Shown piece after piece: positions 32,899-44,052 of a stretch of 64,000 bases of DNA. The position numbers were made by a program, and so were the translations under genes. Position 1 is the first letter of the stretch; each line of letters opens with the position of its first letter. The notes under the pieces were generated by a model. The model worked only from the letters and a program-made list of their open reading frames with translations, was not told the DNA's origin and ran no database searches. Source of the stretch: Myrmaecium sp. VS I D KN 1 (lineage: Eukaryota; Ascomycota; Dothideomycetes; Valsariales; Valsariaceae); assembly GCA_019775845.1 (NCBI GenBank), contig JADQAV010000036.1, positions 186,001-250,000 of the forward strand, read 5' to 3'.

Positions 32899-33876
32899 AT
32901 GCGGCCCTCAACCCGGCCCCGCAAACCCTCCGCCGCCTCCCTCTTCCACCCCTCCACCACCTCCAGCGGCCCCCGGCTCTCCCTCCGCCGGCTCTTCCGC
33001 CTCCCCCCACGTCTCCGACGACGCGCCCGGCGCTCCCGCCTCCTAACCATGCTCATCCTCCTCCTCACCCTCCTCCTCCTCTTCCTGCCCCCCTACATCA
33101 TCTACCGGCCGCCCCGTCTCCTGATCGCCTACCTCTCCCACCGCTACCCCGACGTCATCTTCCACGTCCCCCTGCCCCCCTCCGCCCCCAAACTCATCGC
33201 TCTCACCATCGACGACGCGCCCTCGGCGCACACCCGCGCCATCCTCTCCCTCCTCCAGACGCACAATGCACACGCCACCTTCTTCCTCATCGGCGCGCAA
33301 GCCACCGCCGCCGCCGACACCTCCCCCACCATCCTCCCCGACCTCCTCGCCGCCGGCAACGAACTCGCCAACCACGCCTGGCACGACGAACCCTCCATCT
33401 CCCTCCCGCCCTCCGTCCTCACCGCCCAACTCACCCGCCTCGCCACCCTCATCAACCACACCCACCTCACCACCTCCCTCCCCCCACCCCCCGCCCACCA
33501 CCGCTTCTTCCGCCCCGGCTCCGGCTGGCTCTCCCCCACCCTCCGCCACATCGCCCACGCCACCGGCCACCGCCTCGCCCTCGCCGACGTCTACCCGCAC
33601 GACGCCCAGCTCCCCTGGCCCGCGCTCAACGCCTGGCACGTCCTCAGCATGGTCCGTCCTGGCAGTGTCATCCTCTGTCATGATCGACGCGCGTGGACGG
33701 TGCCGATGTTGGAGCGGGTGCTCCCGCGGCTGAAGGAGAGGGGGTATGAGGTCGTGACGTTGGGGAGGTTGGTGGATGTGGGGGAGGGGAGGGTTGGGGT
33801 GGAGGAGTTGGGTGCGGAGGGGGGGATGGAGGAGGAGGTGCAGGGGGTGGAGAGCGTAGGGGAGGTGATGGGATGA
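32899..33876 (+). CDS. NodB-type polysaccharide deacetylase with N-terminal membrane anchor
   Basis: Predicted CE4-like deacetylase, probably type II membrane-anchored and facing the secretory lumen or cell wall. Single exon, 325 residues. A very basic cytosolic N terminus (residues 25-47) precedes one hydrophobic segment (about 49-68). NodB motif 1 is TIDDAPS (D105, D106). Motif 2 is NHAWHDEPS (H159; the usual second His position holds D163, with H162 beside it). Motif 3 is RPGSGW (R205). Motif 5 is VILCHD. The C-terminal 40 residues are Gly/Glu/Val-rich and not conserved. The N-terminal two thirds of the gene use C at the third codon position almost exclusively, then the bias shifts abruptly to G from about 33680. 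Activity on chitin is plausible, but the altered motif makes the substrate uncertain. Confidence 0.83.
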   Translation: MRPSTRPRKPSAASLFHPSTTSSGPRLSLRRLFRLPPRLRRRARRSRLLTMLILLLTLLLLFLPPYIIYRPPRLLIAYLSHRYPDVIFHVPLPPSAPKLIALTIDDAPSAHTRAILSLLQTHNAHATFFLIGAQATAAADTSPTILPDLLAAGNELANHAWHDEPSISLPPSVLTAQLTRLATLINHTHLTTSLPPPPAHHRFFRPGSGWLSPTLRHIAHATGHRLALADVYPHDAQLPWPALNAWHVLSMVRPGSVILCHDRRAWTVPMLERVLPRLKERGYEVVTLGRLVDVGEGRVGVEELGAEGGMEEEVQGVESVGEVMG

Positions 33877-34713
33877 TGGACTCGGTATGTTTTTTTTTTT
33901 GGTTTGGGGGCGTTTGCGGTTTTAAGAGGGATGGAAGGGAAGGAGTTAGCATGCGCATGTGTATAAATGTATATTAGTCAACTGTGTCCCGCGGATTTAA
34001 AAGAATGCATATTCGATCTTTACAGAACCCACGAGCAGAGCAGAGCAGGGGAGGAAAGGATGGGGAGGTATGTGATAGCTGGATACAGTATATACCCATG
34101 TCCTCGAAACTCTCACTCTGCCTTCCAACTCCCCTTCGACTACCCCTCCACACCATTCTCCTTCCACTCCACTCCACAACCCCGCACAACCCACACTACA
34201 CACCCATACGCGGTTTGCAAAAAAACTACAGAAAACACACACAATCAAGCTGATCAAGGTTATTTAATCTATTCGATTCTATTGGTCTCTAATCTATCCA
34301 CTCTTCCCCTCCACCCTCTAACAATAGATCAAAATAGCCAAGAGTCTAGCAAACCGAAGCGATGAAAAAAAGGGGGTATCATAGGTCATAGGTAGCGTGA
34401 AGAAGAAGAAAAGAAGAAAAGGTACAGGAAAAAGGTAAAACAAGTAGGGGAAAGGAAAAAAAGCAAACGAAAATAAAACACACCGCAACACATCAGATGT
34501 GCTTTTTTTTTTTTCTTTTGAAACTCCCCAAAACCCAAAACCCCATTCTTTTGAACGCACACCAGGAAAAAGGAAAGCGACCGCTCATCCGGATTTCCCA
34601 TTTTCCATGCATTCCAGACCCCAAACCAAGAACAAAGAAGAAAACAAAAAAAACCAAGCAACACCAAACTCCCCCCTTCCTTTTTCTTTTCTCTCTTTTC
34701 TATTTTTTCTCCA
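33877..34713. other. Convergent intergenic region
   Basis: 837 bp between convergent genes. Poly-T and poly-A patches (33891-33900, 34504-34514, 34640-34655) fit 3' UTRs of both neighbours. No gene was recognised. Confidence 0.6.
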
Positions 34714-37700
34714 TCACAACGGAATAAACTTCTCAATCGGCATATCCGGCGGCCCATGCACGATCTGAATCTCCCCCTGCAAGTTCATCCGCGCCCACTT
34801 GCTGCTGTACCACACCCAATCCGTGAACCGGTCCACGTTCCGGATCTCATCCGTCGACACCTCCAGATGGTCCTGCGGGATCCAGACCGCCGGTTGCGGC
34901 TCCCGGAGCGCCTGGTGCAAAAAGGCCCGGTCCACCAGCCAGTCCCGTTGGTCCTCGGTCAGGTCGTCCATCGCCTCCGTCACCCCGGCGAACAGCATCT
35001 TCATTTCCAATTTACCCTGCTCCTCCAGCTCCTCCGTCGGCTCCTCGTCCCAGTTCTCATCCACGCTGACCTTGGTAGCCCGGAGGACCTTGTTCACAGC
35101 CGCGCGGATCCGTTCGAAGATGCCCTGGGGCGTCATCCACTTGCGCAGGAACGGACTGATGTGCCAGATCTCCGGTTCCTGGCGGATCGCGCGCTCGTCG
35201 AAGAAACCCGGCTCCTCCGACTGGTTCCGTGCCGCCCGTTCTGCCGCCACGTAATCCGCTTCCGCTCGAGGGTCCAGGGTCGCCTCGGTCGTACCTTCCT
35301 GCTGCATGCCGTTCGGGATCTCGCGGTCCGGATCCGGATCTTCGTTGAGCATCTTGTCTTGTCGAATGCGCTCCAAGGTTTCCTGGTGGCGGTTGTGGCG
35401 TTCCCGGGCGTCCTCTTCGGCGGAAATCGGTAGGTAGCGAAACAAGGGGCTGTAAGCGTTGTTGAGGAGGTACTGGTAGAGGACGGTGAGGAGCAAGACG
35501 ACCACCATGACGATGGCTTGAGGGACCCCGGCTGGCGAACCGTCCGAGGTGCGGAGGAGGACGAAGAGGCCGACGAGACAGATTTCCATGGTGTACAGGC
35601 CGGTGAAGAGCTGGTTGCAAGCAGTAGGGAAGAGAAGGCCGCCCGTGTCAATGCTTACCCTGGCGACGTAGAGGATCCGGTAGCGATGGACGAACCAAAA
35701 GGCCGCGAAGGTGACCGAGGCCAAACCTGTCATGAACGGGGCGATGACGGCGTAGACAAGGGCGATGACGGCGACGTTAGTATAGACTGCGAAGATGCCG
35801 CCCCAGGTGGTAGCGGGCACCTCGTAGTTTCGCTCGTATCGGGTTCGCGGGGTGGTCTCGAGCCATCGGGTCCAGATCAGGTATTTCAGCAAGGCGAATC
35901 CCCGCAACAGGCTACCGCCGCTGACGCTGAAGGCTTGGATGAGCATGTATGAGTAGAAATAATTCGAGGAGGTCGGGAGGTACTGCGCGAGCAGTCCGGG
36001 GATCGAGAGAGGGTCGGAGAGGAGGGCGTTCAGGACTTTGGTGATGGAGGAGGCGACCGTGACGACCAGGAACACCTGCACAAACATGAAGCAGAAGTAG
36101 AATCTTTGAAGACGCATTTCCACCGCCGCGGTTGTCGGAACGCCCGAGTAGCGGGTGAGGGCTCGGAGGATGTGGGGGAGGATGGAAGTGAAGAGACCGG
36201 TGAGAACGACAGGGAGGATACCTTGGATGATACTGAGGAGCCAGCTCGGGATGCTCGAGACCCAGGTCAACCACGGGATGAGGGGGGCCCAGCTGGAGAG
36301 GGTGCTCAAGGAGGCGGAGAAGGCGATGGGAAAAACCCAGGTGACGAGCATCGCGATGATGATGAGGTAAACGACAGCTGTTTTCAGGTAGCGCACCCAC
36401 CATTTCATTGACATGTTGTCCCAGATCACGGTGTTTGGATCGATCTCGACGATGCGGGGCGACAAATGCTTCGGGAGGCTGTGACCGACGGATTGGCAGG
36501 CCATGTGAGCGGCCATCTGCTGGCGGAACTGGATGAAGGCGGAGTTCATCAGGGGATTCTGGTCGTGATTGGATTGGGCGATCTTGATCTCGACGTTGAG
36601 GCGGGCCAACTCTTGACGGCAATGGTAGATCGTGTCGACTTTCTTTCCGAGGTGAATGCGGGGGATCCATTTCGGCAACCAGTCCATCAATTTCAGTGGG
36701 AGACGCATGGTTTCACGGTCCTTGGGGTCGATCCATTTCCTCCAGGCGGCGTCGGCGGGATCCTCTTCCAGTTCCGGGTCCCAGGGGATGATGTCGGCCG
36801 TCGCTGGTTCCGTAAGTTCGTGCATGCTTTCCGTGCCGTCCGTGATGTTTCCATGGTCGTTAATGCTTTTCCTTCTCTTGCCATCCTCAGTTCCCTCCTG
36901 ATCTCCCCTTTCCTTTTCGTAGCTTCCATCCTCTCCTCCATCCATATTCTCCTTCGCTTCCTCCTTCTCTTTCAATGCCCCTTCCTGACCCTCAATTCTT
37001 TCTGCTTCCTCCTCTTGACTTTTCTTCTGATTTGCTTTCCTCTTCCCCCCTTCTTTCTTCTTCCTATCTACTTCTATTTCTTTTTCCTTCATGTTTTCAA
37101 TTTCATTCGTACTCACCGCCGCGCCCGCCTCGTTGGTCGGATGATCCGTGCTCTGTCCGATCGCGGGGGTCCCCAAAGGTGCAAGCGATTCGAACGAGGA
37201 GGCAGGACTTGGCAGGATGAGACTTTGATACCTTCTCTGTGAGCCTTCAAAGGATTGTCGGGGAGTGGGGAAGGCCAGGCTTTGATATCTCCTTCTCTTG
37301 CCCGTGGCTTGGCGGGTTTTGGGCGTTTCACCGGGCAGCGTTTTCTCGATTTCGACGGGGGACGAAGGGCGGCTGGGTTCGGATGTTTCGTCATCGGGGC
37401 GGGGAGTTTCGTCGCGGCGGGTCTCATCATCGGCGTCGGGATTGCGCAACACGAGGGAAAGGTTGTCGGTACTGGCGGGATGCGATGTGTCGGTTCTCGG
37501 AGCGGGACGACGGAATACCAAGGCGGGGTTGACTGGGTTCAGGATTCGCTGGCGTGCTCGGGCTTCGGCTTCACGTTGACGAGGGAGACTGGAGGTAATG
37601 CCACCTACCACAGCTTTGACACCGGTTCCGACAACCTGGAGGCTTTGGTCAAGGGCACTGAGACCGAAAGGCACGCGGCGCTCCAGGTCTTTGTTCATTC

Positions 37701-38820
37701 CCGTACGATGGTGGGCCTCGTATCGTCGCACAAAATCCTGGATCGTCTGAGACACTTCGTGGGGGTTGTTGGCGCTGTGACCGTATCGGGCCGCCGCTGC
37801 GCGTAGTGCTGCGTCTCTCCACTCGCTCTGGTAGTATCGGTCTTGATTAGTGAGACCTACCTGGCGAAATCGCGGGCGGAGGATCACGGCATCGTTGATT
37901 CGTTTGCGTTCCTTAGTGATGTTGCGGAAGGCCTTGGAGCATTTGGTGATCAGTCTGGTTTCGGCTTCCTCCAGCTTCCGAGCAAGGCCGTTGCGTTCGG
38001 CGATCTTCTCCAGGAGCTCGTCGTAGTTCCGGTTGATCCAGACACGCTTGACACCGCCAGGGAACACGCCGAACAGGGATTCCAGCTTGTCAACGTCAAG
38101 GTATTCGCGAGGGACGTTTTGGATAAGGACCGTGGTAGCCGAGGCTCGAGCGCGGTGGGCCGGTTCCGTCAGGAATTTTTGTCGTACCTCGGTGTAGTGC
38201 TTCAGCTCCTTGGTAACCTGGTAGCACGCCCAGATGACTTCCAGAATCGCCATGCACAGGTGCGCCCACGTCCGGTGCTGCTTGGAAGGGGTTGCCACGT
38301 TCTGCCAGCCGAAGGAATCCAGGCCCGAGACACCGACGACCTGACCGATCTTGTTGAGGGGAAGAAGGATGGGCCAGAAGACGAGAGATAATGGAGCGAG
38401 GATCTTTAGCATCATGACCATGTAGCGTTCAAAGAAGTAAGAGTCCATCCCGCCTTTGGCGAGGAAAACCCTGGCCGACATCTGATACACCGGCAGCCAC
38501 CAATTCCAGACGCCGAGCAGCGCCCGCTGCGTCCGCTGTTGGCCGGGGAGTAGGAAGGTTCGGGGGAGGTAGATGGTCGGGTTTCGGCGCCGCAGGTACA
38601 GGAACAAGGACATGCTCATCGAGAAGAGGATGGAACTGCCGGCCAACGATGCGAGGAAGGAGTTAAAGGACATGTTGGACCGGCCCAAGGCGATGGAGGT
38701 GCCCTTTGTATAGAACAACCAGCCAATATCCAACGCCCCGGTAGCGGTAGCGGTAGCGGACTCGGTCGTGGTCGTGGTCGCGGTCGCGGTCGCGGTCGCG
38801 CTGACGATGCTTGTCGACAT
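34714..38820 (-). CDS. Large CSC1/OSCA-like (DUF221) membrane channel or RSN1-type protein
   Basis: Multi-pass membrane protein of the CSC1/OSCA/TMEM63 superfamily, whose members include osmosensitive cation channels and lipid scramblases. Single exon from ATG 38820, 1368 residues, much longer than the common 800-950. The N terminus has a Thr/Ala-repeat (TATATATTTTTE), then TM0-TM2 (NSFLASLAGSSILFSMSMSL, ILAPLSLVFWPILLPLNKIG, AHLCMAILEVIWACYQVTKE). The cytosolic RRM-like loop has TVLIQNVPREYLDVDKLESL. A disordered insert (about residues 415-690) interrupts this loop before WIDPKDRETMRLPL. The channel core follows, with about eight segments including GILPVVLTGLFTSILPHIL and IDTGGLLFPTACNQLFTGLY. 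The C-terminal 190 residues are acidic and soluble. In-frame sequence upstream of 38820 is treated as leader. Confidence 0.88.
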   Translation of the reverse strand: MSTSIVSATATATATTTTTESATATATGALDIGWLFYTKGTSIALGRSNMSFNSFLASLAGSSILFSMSMSLFLYLRRRNPTIYLPRTFLLPGQQRTQRALLGVWNWWLPVYQMSARVFLAKGGMDSYFFERYMVMMLKILAPLSLVFWPILLPLNKIGQVVGVSGLDSFGWQNVATPSKQHRTWAHLCMAILEVIWACYQVTKELKHYTEVRQKFLTEPAHRARASATTVLIQNVPREYLDVDKLESLFGVFPGGVKRVWINRNYDELLEKIAERNGLARKLEEAETRLITKCSKAFRNITKERKRINDAVILRPRFRQVGLTNQDRYYQSEWRDAALRAAAARYGHSANNPHEVSQTIQDFVRRYEAHHRTGMNKDLERRVPFGLSALDQSLQVVGTGVKAVVGGITSSLPRQREAEARARQRILNPVNPALVFRRPAPRTDTSHPASTDNLSLVLRNPDADDETRRDETPRPDDETSEPSRPSSPVEIEKTLPGETPKTRQATGKRRRYQSLAFPTPRQSFEGSQRRYQSLILPSPASSFESLAPLGTPAIGQSTDHPTNEAGAAVSTNEIENMKEKEIEVDRKKKEGGKRKANQKKSQEEEAERIEGQEGALKEKEEAKENMDGGEDGSYEKERGDQEGTEDGKRRKSINDHGNITDGTESMHELTEPATADIIPWDPELEEDPADAAWRKWIDPKDRETMRLPLKLMDWLPKWIPRIHLGKKVDTIYHCRQELARLNVEIKIAQSNHDQNPLMNSAFIQFRQQMAAHMACQSVGHSLPKHLSPRIVEIDPNTVIWDNMSMKWWVRYLKTAVVYLIIIAMLVTWVFPIAFSASLSTLSSWAPLIPWLTWVSSIPSWLLSIIQGILPVVLTGLFTSILPHILRALTRYSGVPTTAAVEMRLQRFYFCFMFVQVFLVVTVASSITKVLNALLSDPLSIPGLLAQYLPTSSNYFYSYMLIQAFSVSGGSLLRGFALLKYLIWTRWLETTPRTRYERNYEVPATTWGGIFAVYTNVAVIALVYAVIAPFMTGLASVTFAAFWFVHRYRILYVARVSIDTGGLLFPTACNQLFTGLYTMEICLVGLFVLLRTSDGSPAGVPQAIVMVVVLLLTVLYQYLLNNAYSPLFRYLPISAEEDARERHNRHQETLERIRQDKMLNEDPDPDREIPNGMQQEGTTEATLDPRAEADYVAAERAARNQSEEPGFFDERAIRQEPEIWHISPFLRKWMTPQGIFERIRAAVNKVLRATKVSVDENWDEEPTEELEEQGKLEMKMLFAGVTEAMDDLTEDQRDWLVDRAFLHQALREPQPAVWIPQDHLEVSTDEIRNVDRFTDWVWYSSKWARMNLQGEIQIVHGPPDMPIEKFIPL
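38741..38805. repeat. Hexanucleotide/trinucleotide repeat encoding Thr-Ala
   Basis: GGTAGC and GGTCGC/GGTCGT units repeat in tandem inside the first codons of the CSC1-like gene; read on the minus strand they encode alternating Ala and Thr. Length variation would change the extracytoplasmic N terminus without shifting frame only in multiples of three. Confidence 0.75.
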
Positions 38821-40109
38821 GATGAACGGACGGCTAGCGACGTAAGATTCTTCGGCGGAGGAGCGCGAGAACGAGAACGAGCATGGGCCGGTTGCTAGTC
38901 TAGAGGAGGACTTGTGAAGATCGCTGAGGGCAGAGCAGGGAGAGGATCTCAGGATCGAGGAAAGGCGCAAGGAGAGAAGGCAATCTGCGTGAAAAGAAAG
39001 ACATGTGAATACAAGAAAAAAAAAAGCAGAAATAGCAGAGAAGGGGAGTCCGAGGTCGCGTAGGTGTGCGGAGAGAAGAAGCTGAAGCACGGGGGGGTGG
39101 GAGGTGGAGACAGGAGAACGGGTGAGGGTTGAGGGTTGAGGGACGTACCTGTGAATCCTACCAGAAGGGAGGAGGAAGGGTGGTGACGGGTTGGGAGAGT
39201 GAGGAAGTGACCACCCAGTGGCCGAAGCCACAACGTCAGATAGAAGGCGTACGAGTCCGATTGAGCAGGTACGATGGGATACGATGGGGGAGAGTGAATA
39301 TGGGTCGGGGGGAACCAAAGAGGATGGTGCGAGTTGCAATTGTTTACACGGACGTCTGGGATCGCCAGGCGTATCCGTAACTCGCAGCGTTTGGGGGATG
39401 GGTGAAGAAGGAAGGAAAGCGTGGTTGCTACAGGGAAACTATGACCGCCCTCCCGCTGTCCTCTGACGCCATCGCCTGCCGTACCTCGCTTGTGCTCGGC
39501 TATGGTTGGCTGTAGAGAGCGGTGGCTGAAGCCTGACGTTTTCTCTGGTTGGCTCGCTTAGCTCGTCAGTCCCGCCGACAGCGCCCCACCCGCATGGTCT
39601 TGGCAGGAGTCTGCACCCCCATTCTTCATCAAATGGTGCCTGATGGCCTTCTTTATATAACGCAGCCGTACATCAAACGGCGATAGAGGTATATATTTAT
39701 TCAATTCTCTATACCTTTTCTTTGAGAGGTATGTAGGTAGTCGTGTTTCTGTTAATAAACTGCCTGTAGTATCATTGTTTTCACCTTGGTTCACTGCTGG
39801 TAGTCTTCCGCATCACCACGCGGAACAATCAACGATAGCTTGTGTATCCACTCAGCCATGATATCTACTGGCATATAGAAGAGATCTATAGGGATTGCTA
39901 TTGTTGTTTTTAATTGCTGTACATATTCCTCGTTTGCCTCGTTTGCCGTGGGTGTATCTACAAATCGTCGCACTTCTATTTACGATATACAGCACGTACA
40001 GATATCTGCAGCCGTGATATCCTCGTCCGAATCCACTGAGGCATCGGCACCAACTCATCCTCTCTCATCCTAACACAGCACTCCTCTTCCCACCATCCGG
40101 ACCGCCCTC
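38821..40109. other. CSC1-like promoter region and AT-rich island
   Basis: 38,821-39,560 is the 5' flank of the CSC1-like gene and remains in open minus-strand frame for long stretches. About 39,620-40,060 is markedly AT-richer than the rest of the window and carries minus-strand coding-like sequence with A/T third positions (for example IAIPIDLFYMPVDIMAEWIH). I do not recognise the family. It could be an old inserted element or transferred gene that is broken. Confidence 0.4.
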
Positions 40110-41133
40110 TCAAACACCCTGCTTATACAACCCACCCCCCATCTCAACATCAAACTCCACAAACTCCTTCAACCCACAACTCTCAAACAGCTCCCGAACC
40201 GGCGCCTCCTCCACACCCTCCCCACCACTCGTCCCATGCTCCCTAATCCCCTCCAGCGCACGATTAAAACTCCGATACACCGCACCCAGCGCAAGAATCG
40301 GAAAGATAATAATCCCAAACCCAATCTCACGAGCACGAGCGACGCTCAAATTCGGGCTCACGCCCCCAGGCACGACGTTAAACAGACACGGCGTCGGCGC
40401 CATGCGCCGTACGATCTCCGCCGCCTCCTCCTCCGACCGAATGCCCTCCACGAACGCCACATCCGCACCCGCCCGCACCGCGGCCTGCATCCGGGCCAGC
40501 GCCTCCTCCAGCCCCTCGCTGGCGAGCGCATCCGTGCGCGCAATGATGACGATGTCCCTACCCAACTTCGCGCGCGTCGCCGCCGCGGCGCGGATGCGGG
40601 ACGCAAACTCCGCCACCGACACGACGGCCTTGTTGGCCAGATGGCCGCAGCGCTTGGTGACGACCTGGTCCTCGAGGTGCAGGGCGGCGACGCCGCCGAG
40701 GATGTAGTGGTGCACGGTGCGGGCGACGTTGAGGGCGCCGCCGTAGCCCGTGTCGGCGTCGGCGATGAGCGGGATGGCCGGGTCGATCTGCGCGATCGTG
40801 CTCGCGTTGCTGGCCATCTCGGTCATGGTGGCCAGGCCCAGGTCGGCGGTGCCGAGGCGGGACATGGTGGTGCCGGCGCCGGTCTGGGAAGTAACTGTCA
40901 GTTGAGGGTCTTGAAGAGGGAGGGAAGGCGGGGAAGACATGGCGGAAGCGTGACTGATGGGAGAGAGAGTAACTTACCATGTATAAGCAGTCGTAGCCGG
41001 CATTCAGAGCCATGCGGGCGGTGAATCCATCGTAGACACCAGGTCCAACGACGATCTTGCCCTTCTCCGCCAGCATGGCGCGGAGCTTGGATGCCGCGGA
41101 GGGTTGAGGCTTGAGTTCGGGAGCCTGCGCCAT
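40110..41133 (-). CDS. PEP mutase/isocitrate lyase superfamily enzyme
   Basis: Predicted Mg-dependent C-C or P-C lyase of the phosphoenolpyruvate mutase/isocitrate lyase superfamily, 309 residues. Exons are 41133-40978 and 40883-40110, with a 94-nt intron starting GTAAGT. The N terminus has IVVGPGVYDGFTARMALNAG; the splice restores YDCLYMTGAGTTMSRLGTAD. Metal-binding Asp residues lie in ADADTGYGG (D94, D96). The catalytic loop reads TKRCGH (C131), one residue off the usual KKCGH. Later blocks are IIARTDAL, FVEGIRSEEE and FNVVPGGVSP. Closest characterised groups are dimethylmalate lyase, oxaloacetate acetylhydrolase and carboxyphosphonoenolpyruvate mutase-like proteins; motifs alone do not pick one. 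No peroxisomal or secretion signal is obvious. A TATATAA word (minus strand, 41249-41255) lies about 116 nt upstream of the start. Confidence 0.85.
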
Positions 41134-43628
<2,495 letters not shown>

Positions 43629-44052
43629 GACCGTGCACTTTGTTGGTATTTTGTATGTTCGATTGTAAATTGATTTATTTGTATATACACATTACACTCT
43701 ATCTTTTTCGCGCCGTGCCCGTGAACGGATCGCGGGATGTAATAGTACAGTACGATACATGCACGCATGCATACAACCCCACCTCTACTGAAAACACAAA
43801 GTCGCCTCCACCCTCTCCGGCAAGCGGAGGAGGGCCCCAAAGACGTAACAATCATCATCTGCCCAATTCCCTGTCCATGATCCTTCCCAGTCCAATTCCA
43901 AATAACCCGACCGGATAACGGAGGCGGTATGAAAAACCAAACACCACCCAACATCACCAAAACCATAACAAAAAGAACGCCCACCCCAAATCCTCCCTAA
44001 CATACCAGAAAAAGTAAAACAAGGAGCCTACCCCCCAAAAAACCTCCTATCT
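43629..44052. other. Convergent intergenic region
   Basis: 424 bp between convergent GH53 and UvsD genes; 3' UTR sequence only as far as I can see. Confidence 0.6.

Noticed and set aside
37828-37860. A 33-nt GTAGGT..CAG intron-like segment with CTAAT inside the CSC1-like gene
   Set aside because: It is shorter than any credible fungal intron, and the frame is open through it.
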